64,000 bases of DNA from Lumbricus terrestris (lineage: Eukaryota; Annelida; Clitellata; Crassiclitellata; Lumbricidae). A program made the translations under genes and the position numbers. Numbering within the stretch: position 1 is the stretch's first letter; each line of letters begins with the position of its first letter. The notes beneath the pieces are model-generated. The model searched no databases, was not told the origin of the DNA, and saw only the letters and a program-made list of their open reading frames with translations. Of the stretch, positions 25,404-35,823 are shown piece by piece. The stretch covers positions 15,317,356 through 15,381,355 of the forward strand of contig OX457036.1 in NCBI GenBank assembly GCA_949752735.1. The letters run 5' to 3'.

Positions 25404-26196
25404 ATCTGTAGTGAAGCGCGGTCTTGTGCAAAACTTTGTTTTGTTAAAGCGTGGTATAAATGCTTAATTGTATTGTATTGTATTTTATTGTATGCAGGCA
25501 CAAATATCGATGTTCGAAATATATGCATTGGCACTTGTGTCCTGTTGGTTGTTTAAACTGTTTTTGACTAAAATAGGCCTATACAGATACTTATAACTTG
25601 CCCATAGCTTAATTTCAAACTACAGAATATTAAAACTAAACATTTAAATGGTCGTACGACTATGGCCACAATTTCAAGTCATGCCAGGATCATGGGAGTT
25701 GTTCAGCAGGTCAATTTGAACTGAATGTGAGAGAGATATAAAAAAATGTCACCTTTTTTGGCAGGTCACAAGGCCTATTGTAGCGTCACCAGCGGAGTTG
25801 TGCTTTTGATGTGGTGTTGTCACTGTGTGCTTGAATGGAAAAGCATACATGGAATACCTCCTTCTCCCCTGTGTGGTAGGCCTATACTCGCTTTATCAAC
25901 CATGAATCATTTCAGGGTCAATTAAATGATTGCAAAAGTTTGCTGGTTAAAGAAAACCTTTGTGCTCGGCTCGTTTGACATTTCTGTATTGGATTAAGAC
26001 GGCACACAAATTTTATAGCTTGCAGTTAGTTTAGGCATCTTAGCATAATAGTGCCTTTTAGGTACTGGTGCCTTGCAAAATATTCTACGCATGTGTCATT
26101 GGTGTTCTAGATCATAAGGAGTCATTTAGAGGCCACCAGCATTGGATCTCAAAATATTCATGAATTTTGACGCCACGGATGACCTAAACTCGGATC

Positions 26197-26330
26197 ACCT
26201 CTTGACATAGTGCTCGTGAATCAGCTGGGGCCCTCTGCACCTAGCTCTTCAACAGCGTTTTTGAAATTTGGAGTTGACATGAGTTACGATTACGTTGGTG
26301 TATGTGTTCTTGTAGATGTTCACTGACCTC
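26197..26330 (+). repeat. Retroelement 3'-end repeat, diverged copy
   Basis: GTGCTCGTGAATCAGCTGG corresponds to GCGCTCGTGAATAAGCTGG at 32990 and 52250. The downstream TTTGGAGTTGACAT and GTTACGATTAC blocks recur at 24612-24650. Confidence 0.6.
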
Positions 26331-26415
26331 ACACTTCGATATGTGAAAGAGAAGCGGACTCGACCAGCAGCACTCACTCAAACTGTGTGCAATGCGCCCC
26401 CCCGGGGGTGGGTGG

Positions 26416-26611
26416 CAAGGCCGTAGCCAGGATTTAATTTCGGGGGTGTTTTACCAATTTTCCTTCTGTTGTTTTCCATTTTTCCATTTCGGGGGGTGTT
26501 TTCAATGTTTTGTTTCATGGTTTTTACATCATGTACTCGTAAATGCATTATAATATTTTTCACATTTTCCATTTCGGGGGGTGTTCAAACACCCCCCTAG
26601 CTACGGCCTTG
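26416..26611. mobile_element. 196-bp MITE with 8-bp target duplication
   Basis: The ends CAAGGCCGTAGC and GCTACGGCCTTG are inverted. The flanks 26408-26415 and 26612-26619 are both GTGGGTGG. The interior has several TTTCGGGGGGTGTT blocks. Relatives lie at 27400 and 52365. Confidence 0.88.
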
Positions 26612-27399
26612 GTGGGTGGGGAGGCAAATCATAGATGGCACTGCAGTAGTAGTTTCTTCTGTCTCTATTGTCTCCATTGTATCTCTTAATTGTCTTCTAA
26701 GTTATAAGTTGCTGGACATACAGTCTGAGTTGTCTATTCTTTCTTTATTGTGTCTATGATCTCTGCTTCTCTATGCCTATCCCTCTCTATTTGTCTATAA
26801 TTGTCTTTCCTGTCTGCATTGTCTCCATTAGCCCTGTTGTCTCCATTGTCTTCTACACTGTAATTCTACTGCAGTTGCTAACACTCTATGAAATACAGTT
26901 ATGCCTGATTTTCCTTTACAGGACTTTCCTTTTAGACTGCGTTGCAGCGTTTCCAACATTTTCTTTCAGCAGTTTCCTGCTGATATGCTAATAAAGTTTT
27001 CTGTTGATGTGTTGATAATTTGTAACGGAACATTTATATAGCGCCACTCAGAAATCAGCTAGCGCTCTTGACCTACGTTGGTGCCTGAGTGGATAAAGAA
27101 GAAAACCTCAAGGCGTCTCCGGAACTGGGAAGGTGACAGGCATAGACGTTTAAAACGGGGGAACAAAACCGGAATAAAACGTCGTTTTATTCAACAACAA
27201 CAACAAACGGAAAAAGCGATAAAAACGGAAAAACCAAATATAGGCTAATTGAACTGTGCTTTATCTTGTTAGCAGTTTACAATTAAAAACATTGTTTTCG
27301 CAATTCAATCTTAATCAGCAAGATAAACTCAACTTTTTTACCTGCATGTAACACGAAGTAAATTAAACGGTCAAATGAGTCTGTGAAATGACGTAGTGA

Positions 27400-27684
27400 C
27401 AAGGCCGTAGATAGGGGGTGTTTTCGGTGTTTGAACACCCCCCGAAATGAAATAGTGTAAAAATGAAATAGGCCTACTGCATTTACTAGCACGTGATGGG
27501 CATTGATGGGTGATGGCATTGTAAGAACTATACAATCATATTCAATGATAGTCTGCAGAACCGCCATGAGAGCTTACGACGCTTCCCAAACCCTTAGACC
27601 TTTATAGTCAGTTGATCGGTTGCTTGTGGTCTTGCTCACAGTCGAGTAAACACTTCCCGAAACAAAATCCTGTCTACGGCCTTG
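27400..27684. mobile_element. MITE of the CAAGGCCGTAG family
   Basis: It begins CAAGGCCGTAG, ends CTACGGCCTTG and contains the GGGGGTGTT/AACACCCCCC blocks. The flanking 8-mers no longer match. A 94-codon minus-strand open frame inside it has no recognised family. Confidence 0.75.
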
Positions 27685-28059
27685 GTGGCAAGCCAGGCAA
27701 GCGATGACAATAACGGTAACAATAATAATTATTGATATGATACAGCTCTAATAATATTTTTATGGCTGATATGTGACATTTAGGAAAGCGACTGTAATCT
27801 TACAGAAATCAAATTCATTTAGGCTAATTTAATTAGTGATCAACGCAAGCCTGAGATACTCACCATTATACTAACGAAGATTCCTGCTCGTAGCAATTCG
27901 GATCGACAATATTATTAGGCCTATGGCTACACCGTTATGTTATAGGCCTATTATCTATAGGGCCTAATATATAGGCTGTTACATAATTATACATATACAC
28001 TACTGGCATAATAGGCCATGGCATAGCCTATAATAATCGCCGTGTTAGGCTGCTAAAAA

Positions 28060-29391
28060 ATGTACCCTGATCACCGTGTTCCCATTCTGTATCTACATTA
28101 TGTACCGGATCTACCACCGCAGCCCTTATATCATTGACTGAGGGTCTTCTGGAGCTTCTCAAAGACAACCTTTACGTTCACTTGATAGCTCTCGACTTCT
28201 CTAAAGCTTTTGATATGGTCAGACACGCGTATCTTGCGGAGCAATTGGCCGAACTGCCCATTCCGGACTGTGTACACAACTGGATTGTGACCTTCCTCAC
28301 AAACCGCAGACATGTAACAAAATACAATGGATTGGTCTCGGATGCAGCTGACATCAACGCTAGCATTGTTCAAGGATCTGGTCTGGGTCCTTTGAACTTT
28401 CTAACGGCCATTTCGAAACTCAAAACAGTACGTCCCAGAAACCGCATGGCCAAATACGCTGACGATACTTACCTGTTGGTACCAGCCATCAACAGTGACA
28501 CGATTAGGGAAGAACTAGGCCTAGATCATGTAACGGAGTGGGCCAAACGCTGCAACTTGACTCTCAATCAAAGAAAGACTCAGGAGATGGTTGTTCACCG
28601 TCCGGGACGAGGAATGCTACAGTTCGGTCCTGCAGAGATTCCGGGTCTTATTCGGGTCCAAAGTATGACGATTTTAGGGGTTGTCGTGACTGAAAACCTA
28701 GGGTTTGAAGCCCATATCAGGCGAATATGCATCCAGGCAAGACAGTCGCTTTATGCCTTGCGAATCATGACTGCACACGGCCTCAAGGGACCAAGCCTGC
28801 ATGACGTTTGTAGGATGACCACAGTGGCACGCATGTTATATGCGGCCCCGGCATGGTGGGGCTTTGCAGGGCAACAGGAACGCGGCAGACTGCAGGCCAT
28901 ATTGGACCGTTTGATCCGAATGAACTACCTTCCTGAGGACAATCCTACATTCGAGGCTCTGTGTAGCACGGCGGACGGGAGGCTCTTCGCTGCCCTCCTA
29001 CTTAATCCAGGACATGTATTGAACCCACTCCTCCCACCATTGAGGCCCCAGCCTTATTCCATGAGGCCAAGACTACATGACCGAATCATTCCTAGGGCGG
29101 ACAACCTAACGAGGAAATCATTTATAACAAGGATGCTTTATCATATTTAAATATAGTACCATATAAACCAAAGTGTAGAATACATTGTTCGTCATTAAAA
29201 GAACTTCTTTTTAAAATTTATATTGGATTTGGACTTAGGATTTTATGCTATTCTAAAACACTGACATTGACATTTGACTTTGACATTTATCTCGTGCATA
29301 AATTATGTACGTTTGTTTATTATACTTTGTATGTACACCAAAATGCGGATAGCAATTGGTATATTAAAGAATATTCTTATCTTATCTTATC
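28060..29391 (+). pseudogene. L2/CR1-group non-LTR reverse transcriptase (5'-truncated)
   Basis: One open frame from about 28071 (after an in-frame TGA) to 29150 covers most of a reverse transcriptase. Motif A is ALDFSKAFD, the B region is ASIVQGSGLGP and the catalytic C motif is KYADDTYLL with both Asp residues kept, followed by the thumb. The C-terminus (RKSFITRMLYHI) is of L2-like type. Endonuclease and upstream ORF are absent, and the first ~12 codons before TGSTTAALIS are degraded. The 3' region ends in a short TCTTA-type tail at 29375-29391. It is a dead, truncated insertion in spite of the intact active site. Confidence 0.88.
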
Positions 29392-29642
29392 TGCGTGTGA
29401 CCGCGAGAGCATCGATCGGCTACCACCTTATTCACCATTGCTGACATGTACACAGTGAACATGTGACATGTTCACTGTTCAGCATTGACTCTAATTACTC
29501 TAATTAATTCGTGCATGTTCCGCAGTTAGACTTAGTCTACCTATTATGTTTAAAATTTAAAAAAATCGCCAAATCTCGGACAGAAAGAAGCCTAGCGCAC
29601 CCTACAAAACATTTAAAATCGTTCAATTGCACAAAACGTTTG

Positions 29643-29715
29643 CGCCCAACGTGGGGCTCGAACCCACGACCCTGAGATTAAGAGTCTCATGCTCTACCGA
29701 CTGAGCTAGCCGGGC
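29643..29715 (-). tRNA. tRNA-Lys (anticodon CTT)
   Basis: The minus strand reads GCCCGGC...GTTGGGCG with a full 7-bp acceptor stem (two G-T pairs), D arm GCTCAGTCGGTAGAGC, anticodon stem TGAGA/TCTCA, loop CTCTTAA (anticodon CTT), and T arm with GGTTCGAGCC. It is 73 nt, needs no intron, and looks intact and functional. Confidence 0.96.
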
Positions 29716-32700
29716 AGCTGGAATGAAATGTAGGAATTCTGGTAGGCTACAACCTACAAGTAGCTCACACCAGCGGATTGCCTGCGTTAAATGTTAAATG
29801 TAGGCCTATTGTGTAGCCTACATGTTGATAGCGCCGTCATTTCGACGATGATTAGCGCAAAAAGTAAATGTAGCCTACTCGGATTTTATAAAATAACTAT
29901 GTTCTCGACCCTGCTCATTTTTCAATGAATTAATCGGGTAAGATCCTTCACCACCGCTCGCCCATTTGAATGGACGTCACGCCATTTAGGTCCCTGTGCA
30001 CGGGCCGTGCTAGCCCGAGATTTTACAGGGTCGGTATGTGGCACTCTGTGCTCCCAGGTCTGTCGCCCGTCTCGGACCGTCTGTGCGTTGGTTTTGCACC
30101 GCATAGGGCATAGGCCAAAGACTCTATACAGAGGACTGGTTTCTTCTTTAGTCGCCTTGTACACGTTTTTGGGCGATAATCGGGGTTTCAGAAAATTTCA
30201 AATCTTATTTACAAAATAAAAGCATTCAATTAGTTACATCTATGAAAATAGATTGACGACTAATTATGTTTGCAAAATAAACAAATACCTTTGGAGATTC
30301 AAAACGTCATCCTTAGCGATAGAAAGAAAATTTTAAGTGGAGCGCCATCTATTTCTCAGAGTGAAATCATGACCAATGAGGTGTATTACATGTATAACAT
30401 AACGCTAGAGAGAGTATTTGGGGTTTGCGTAGTGGCGTCACGGCTCATTTGCATAATGGCCTGCGCCATTTTGATATACAGGCAATACTTGTTGACATTG
30501 GATACGTATGCGAATAGCGCTTATTATAACAATTATTTCCTGGGTTTTTACTGTTTTATCTGCGGCAAACCTACTGAAATGGATAAAGGTTCAATTAGAG
30601 AAGTCCAAAATACACGAGCTTGAATGTCCAGGTTAACGTGCGAAGAGTACCGGCGGCTAAAAACTGCAGCCAGAGACAATCTATCGCAAGCGAAACTGAA
30701 AGGCTCTGTTACAATCAGCTGTTTTGCGATGGTCTATGACAAACCACCTTGTCGGCTCGCATAGAGACATGGTCTCAATACAGACACCACAATCCTTACG
30801 GAGTTATTTAATTCATTTAGGTCTATTCGACAAATTATTATCGAAGCATGTTGTTTCAGTGAATAGCCGAATTAGCTGATCGCGGATTCACCATTAGGCC
30901 TAACGAGTGTCAATTATTAATGCCTCTCGTCATAATAATTATGGCAGCGTGTATGCAAAAAGAGCTTTGGAATTTGAACAAAGTTGAGTTTAAAACGTTC
31001 ACACATAGCCTACACGTTGGGAGAACATAATATTATCAGTGCATCAAAAGTACCGTATACTATAATTGGAAAACCTTTATCCCTTTATTTTATTTAAAAA
31101 GCATCTCGGGAGATTGGACACATTGACAGTATCATAGTATGGTTCAAATATGCTACTGCTGTTTAAAAGCAATCTTGACAATTTTGCTGTGCCATTTTCT
31201 GACTAGTGCACATGTAGGCCTAGTATTCTGACAATGGAATTACTATAGTTACCTAGTCAGTGTTTTATTTCAAATTTGTTTGCAATTTTGCTGCATATAA
31301 TTATAGTCGGATGCAGTGCTGTAGGCTAGTTGTTGATCTGGTATCAGAGGACCTGTTACTATTAGGTCTCCCTTGTGTTAACAGTTTACTTCAACAGTAT
31401 TCAGTCATAGCAAGTTTGTTAATAAATTTAATTGCTAAACCAACGACAATGAGACTGCAAAGCATAAAATATTTTCAGTAAATATTGAAGAAAATATTTT
31501 CATACTTCTTTGAAATGTGTGAAGCTATGTACCCAGTATAGTTGCCAGCGATTAAAATATTATATGGTTGACTTTCCAAAAAGCTCAGGTTAAACACATA
31601 ATTATGGGGAAAATGGTGAAGCTTCTCGGTTGCTTACATGCATCCGAAATTAACTAACATAATAATTATTATGGTCGCTCTGCCTACAAACATGCATAGA
31701 ACTGCAGAATGGAATGTGCGCAAAACAAAGTTGCAAAATTCAATTTCACAAGACTGTACACCGGTACTTGTATCTTATAAAAAAAGATATAATGATGTTC
31801 CTTGTGAAGTTGAATATCATCATCATCAATGACATAGCTGCTCATGAGCAACACTCCATGCTCTCAGGGCCGTGTTTAACATAGGTCCATTCGAAGAACC
31901 TCAAACACGGCCCGGCATGCTCTGTTGCAGCCAATTTAAATTTGGATTCAATAAGATGGCAAAATTAATAGGCTTAAGCAACGAGTAAAGGTTTCGATAC
32001 AATTGTGCAACAAACATCTTTCAGATTGGAGGCTGCTATCCTGCATGCTCAAAATCCTTTTTAATTTCTGGTCTGATTCCTGTCTTTCTTTCTATCAACG
32101 CCTTATCATTTTCCAACATTTTACAATAACTGATTCTGCCATGTTTAGAAGTTAAGCTAGAGTGCGTGTAGTAGGCCTATGTCCATTGATAAAAACAAGC
32201 ATAACTGTCAGAACAAGGGCAGCTCATGGCCAAACTGACAATCTAGAATAAAAGTGGTCTATTTCTAAGTCTGTTTGATCAGCCTTTGCTAACAACTTTC
32301 AAGATGAAGCTGATGATGAAGCAGATTAGGCAGACAGCGTACAATGTAGAAGCTAAGGAACTTGATGACAATGGTGTGCATAAGATAAGCTTACTGTATA
32401 CTGTATAGTTGACAAGACCAGATACAGTGACAAAGATATGAGGCTCCAGCACTCAACTAGCTGACAAGCCTTCTTCTGTTTCTTTGCCAAAGAGATGTCT
32501 ATGTCAGCCAGAGGACGATAAGTCAAGTTCGTGACATGCAGCCAACCCGTTCTACCCGATTATCCATCTGTCTCAGTCTTTTTCGACTGCCGGTCACAAC
32601 TCATCTCAGGTTTTCCAACTGAGCCACTGAATACAGTACCACACCTCTAAGGGTGTTAGGGCCCGCAGTTGTAAATGTGTGCTTGGTGGACCGATCGATG

Positions 32701-32819
32701 GGTTTCAGAGGGGCCATTGGAGGGTAATCACAGCCCCACTGCCCCAGGTCCGCACTAGTCTTGATGTGGCTTTGCTAACCTACCTCAGGCTCCTCTACTC
32801 ATCACAGCTCGGGCTTCCC
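29716..32819. other. Intergenic, no gene seen
   Basis: No coding frame I can support. 31867-31915 contains a short inverted pair (GGGCCGTGTTTAA and CTCAAACACGGCCC), perhaps a tiny MITE. The 18-mer at 30094 (TTGGTTTTGCACCGCATA) recurs at 33631. Confidence 0.5.
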
Positions 32820-33050
32820 ATTGGAAATTAAAGGCACTTCTTCAAGAACTCTTACCCCGTCTCATCTGATCATTGCAATTCACAACCCAAACGACATCCT
32901 ACTCTGCCCTCTGATCCTATGGACTCTGGCAGCTGGGCTCGGACCTCTTTTGGACTACTCTTATCTGACAACCCTTCTGACTCAACGCAGCGCTCGTGAA
33001 TAAGCTGGTGCCCCGCGCTTGGCTTTCAAGTGGTGGTTTACAATTACGTT
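32820..33050 (+). pseudogene. Retroelement 3' end fragment
   Basis: An open frame starts LPLEIKGTSSRTLTP near 32813, resembling the degenerate C-terminal tail of CR1-like ORF2 (LPxxIRxSxSLxxFKxxLKTHLF). It then runs into the CAACGCAGCGCTCGTGAATAAGC block shared with 52237 and 57494. The assignment is tentative. Confidence 0.5.
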
Positions 33051-34369
33051 GAAAGCAACCCAGCCCAGTCCGTGAAAAAGCATAAAGCATAGGCCTATAG
33101 ACCTGCTTGTTTATAATAGCAGATCTGGGCTCCGGCCGAAATTCGCTTAAGTCTTAATGGGACTCGGGCCGCTCCAGGCTGGACGGTGTTTAGACAGCTA
33201 TGTGGGTTAAGGTATAGGCCTATGGATAAATCAATCGGCCAATGACGATAACTTTATTCCATCAACTAACAATTCACCGGGTAACGGCGTGCAGCCTACT
33301 TTGACAACAGCTCACAGCTGTAAGCCAATATGGCCGACCACAGAGTCGCACATTAGGCCACGCCCTTTTGCATTCCCTCTATGACGTATCTGGCCTCCAG
33401 TCAAATTTGAAGTCGTTAATTTTTAACGTCGTCCTAATTCAAAACGACTAATCAAAGGCCTATGATTGGTCGGGTGATAATTAGACATATGATGTGATTG
33501 GTCGGTGACAATTAGACGGACTTCAATATAAAGACTTGATACTCTCTCTAGTGATATATTCATTATATAATACACCTCTATGATCATGACCACAAAATGT
33601 TCCCAAGTAACCTATCCTGTAATATGGATTCCTTGGTTTTGCACCGCATATGGGAGAACTTTGTTGTTCTACATTGGATGTCCAGCGCGAGGAGACGAGA
33701 GATAGGCCCATTCCTGGCCCAAAGTATCTCTGCTGGTATGGGCCCCTAAACTATCATAGCTTTAAGGCTTAGCCTTTAAGAAACTAATAGGCTATTGTTC
33801 ACAAACTTGGCCTAATAGGCTAGGCCTATATTTAAACAGACCAAATAAAGGTGAAGGTAGGCTACGATCTACGATTTTATAAGGGATTTATAATTATAGG
33901 CTATAATTTTATATATAGGCCTATATATATATTCGTTTAATCAAAAATCAGGTTGACAAGCCGCAACACAGTTACAAGGTGAACAGAAAAATAGTTATAT
34001 ATGAAAAATTAAAAATAAAATGTTTGTACATTGTTCAAGAGTTGCATTATTTATTAATTTAAACTAATCTCTTATTTTTATCATTTGCTTTAAGCTTTTG
34101 TAAAGTACTCTAGGTATGAAATTCTTATCATCATTATACTATAGCCTTAATACACTTGGACTATAGCCTAAGGGATTTATATAGGCTATAGCCTATAGGC
34201 CTGTACGAATGTAGGCCTAGCCTACACGTTGATTTAATTCAGTGTTATTTTGATTCTTTTGAAGATTAAAATGATCAGCCTATAGCTAGCCTAGGTCTAA
34301 TAACTGGAGCAAACGTGCCGCATTGTCCGAGAGGCAATTAAAGATCTGGCTGTGGCCCGTTGTTACGGT
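33051..34369. other. Intergenic, no gene seen
   Basis: AT-rich sequence dense in AGGCCT/TATAGGCC palindromes (33780-34300). No coding or RNA gene is recognised. Confidence 0.55.
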
Positions 34370-34442
34370 GGGGAACTAGCTCACATGGTAGAGCGCTCGC
34401 TTAGCATGCGAGAAGTACGGGGATCGATACCCCGGTTCTCCA
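34370..34442 (+). tRNA. tRNA-Ala (anticodon AGC)
   Basis: GGGGAAC pairs with GTTCTCC in the acceptor. D arm GCTCACATGGTAGAGC, anticodon stem CTCGC/GCGAG, loop TTAGCAT (anticodon AGC), T arm CGGGGATCGATACCCCG. It is 73 nt with no intron, followed within 10 bases by a TTTT pol III stop. Confidence 0.95.
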
Positions 34443-34584
34443 AAACTTTTATTTTTCCTTAGATTCCTGTTTAAAGCAATATTTAGTGAACACCCACTCC
34501 TTATTCGAAATAATTCTTATTTTAAATCCACCTTTCACTGAATTCTTCAATGTTAATTAACCGCAGGCCTATGTCGATTGAAGC

Positions 34585-34710
34585 AGAGCTTGAAGTGTGA
34601 CAGGACGGTAACTAGGTCTAATTATTAGGCCATGCAGCACACGGCCTGGAAAGGTAAGGGGCCCCAGGCCATAGACCTAGAGGCACTTCTTCTACACTTG
34701 TAGCATTGGA
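34585..34710 (+). repeat. Dispersed repeat, diverged copy 3 of the 7425 family
   Basis: AAGTGTGACAGGACGGT and GGCACTTCTT blocks in the order seen at 7425 and 25080, more diverged. Confidence 0.45.
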
Positions 34711-34782
34711 TTGAAGGTAGGCGTAGGTCTATGCTGTTTTCATGTGACTACTGACTAAGCAATAGCCCTACCTAGTAGGCTA

Positions 34783-35045
34783 CAGTGGCATAGACAAGGG
34801 GGTTTGGGGGGTTAAACTCCACCCATTGGTCTAGGAAATTTTTTAAAGGTTATCTATCCACTTAAATAAGAAAAAACAAAACAATTGCTTGTAGCAACAC
34901 TTGTCTTTCTTACTTTATTCCATTTGTTACTTTATTCCCTTTTTATTTACTGTAATACAGTTGGGTTGGTGACAGAAATGGCATCCGGCCAGGCCATAAA
35001 ACCCCCAAAGCCCCCCCCCATCATAAATTCCTGGATACGCCACTG
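34783..35045. mobile_element. 263-bp MITE, CAGTGGC ends
   Basis: It begins CAGTGGCATAGAC and ends GGATACGCCACTG, an imperfect inverted pair, with G-run and C-run subterminal blocks. The flanking 8-mers do not match. It lies ~660 bases beyond the AGL stop and contains the first TTTATT strings (minus-strand AATAAA) after that gene. Confidence 0.7.
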
Positions 35046-35709
35046 GTTATGGAAGAGTTATTAACAAGTAACGCAATAATATTCTTTCAACACAGCACAA
35101 ACACTTCAAATACAAAACAAGCGTTTTTTTAAAGGCCCAAGATGCCTTAAATGGAAGCAGAAGTTTACCTCCGCTAGCTATAAGTCATTCCAATTGAAAG
35201 CAATGTTCATGAAAACACCTGTTAATTGGAAAAATCCAAGAAATTTTCCTTCGTCGCATCAACAAATGCAAAACATCAGAAATTGTGCTAAATTGTTCAA
35301 CCCGTCACTCGTGATATGTGAGAAGCACACACAACATCGCAAACGACAGAGCTAAAACTGGTCAAGTTTTACAGTACAACAGTTAGCACGAGCTACAAAA
35401 ACCAACAAAGCACAGGCAGTTTCTTAGGAACCTCTACCTCAGCAATAATAATACTAATGAAAGCACTTGGATCAAATCAAACTATATGAAATCATCCCAA
35501 TATGAACTGTAAGAACAGAGATAAGAATAACAGAAGCATCACAGCGAAATCCAAAGTCTATCAGAAGCATCGTCCATATCTATCGCTAGAACGAACAAAT
35601 TCTTTGATGCGAGAGTAGCTCGCCTGCCTACAACGTCTAAAAGAAACATTGCACTGGTTATCTTCAGAACTGAAGAGTTTGATTAATGATCATAGATCAT
35701 AGGTAGTAA

Positions 35710-35823
35710 TCATTGATCATTATCGATGATTGGAGTCGTCTGCAGAATCTTCTCAGCATCGTATAGAGAATCAAGAATACACGCAATGCTCCACGCTTGC
35801 GACGGGCAACTTGCGGCACAGAA
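35710..35823 (-). CDS. AGL: AGL exon 8: C-terminus and stop
   Basis: Too short to appear as a long open frame; found by searching downstream of exon 7 for the expected AGL C-terminus. After a CTTTTTAG acceptor it reads [20 protein letters not shown], matching the conserved S-C-x-x-Q-A-W-S-I-A end of AGL, in phase 0. It runs ~14 residues past the usual C-terminus to TGA at 35712..35710. A polyadenylation signal was not found close by. Confidence 0.94.
   Translation of the reverse strand, partial: FCAASCPSQAWSIACILDSLYDAEKILQTTPIIDNDQ

Noticed and set aside
28134..29150. Active retrotransposon or domesticated reverse transcriptase
   Set aside because: The YADD site is intact but the endonuclease and the N-terminal part are missing and a 3' tail follows, as expected for a dead 5'-truncated copy.
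30094..33648. Shared 18-mer TTGGTTTTGCACCGCATA at 30094 and 33631
   Set aside because: The similarity does not extend far enough to define a repeat or functional element.
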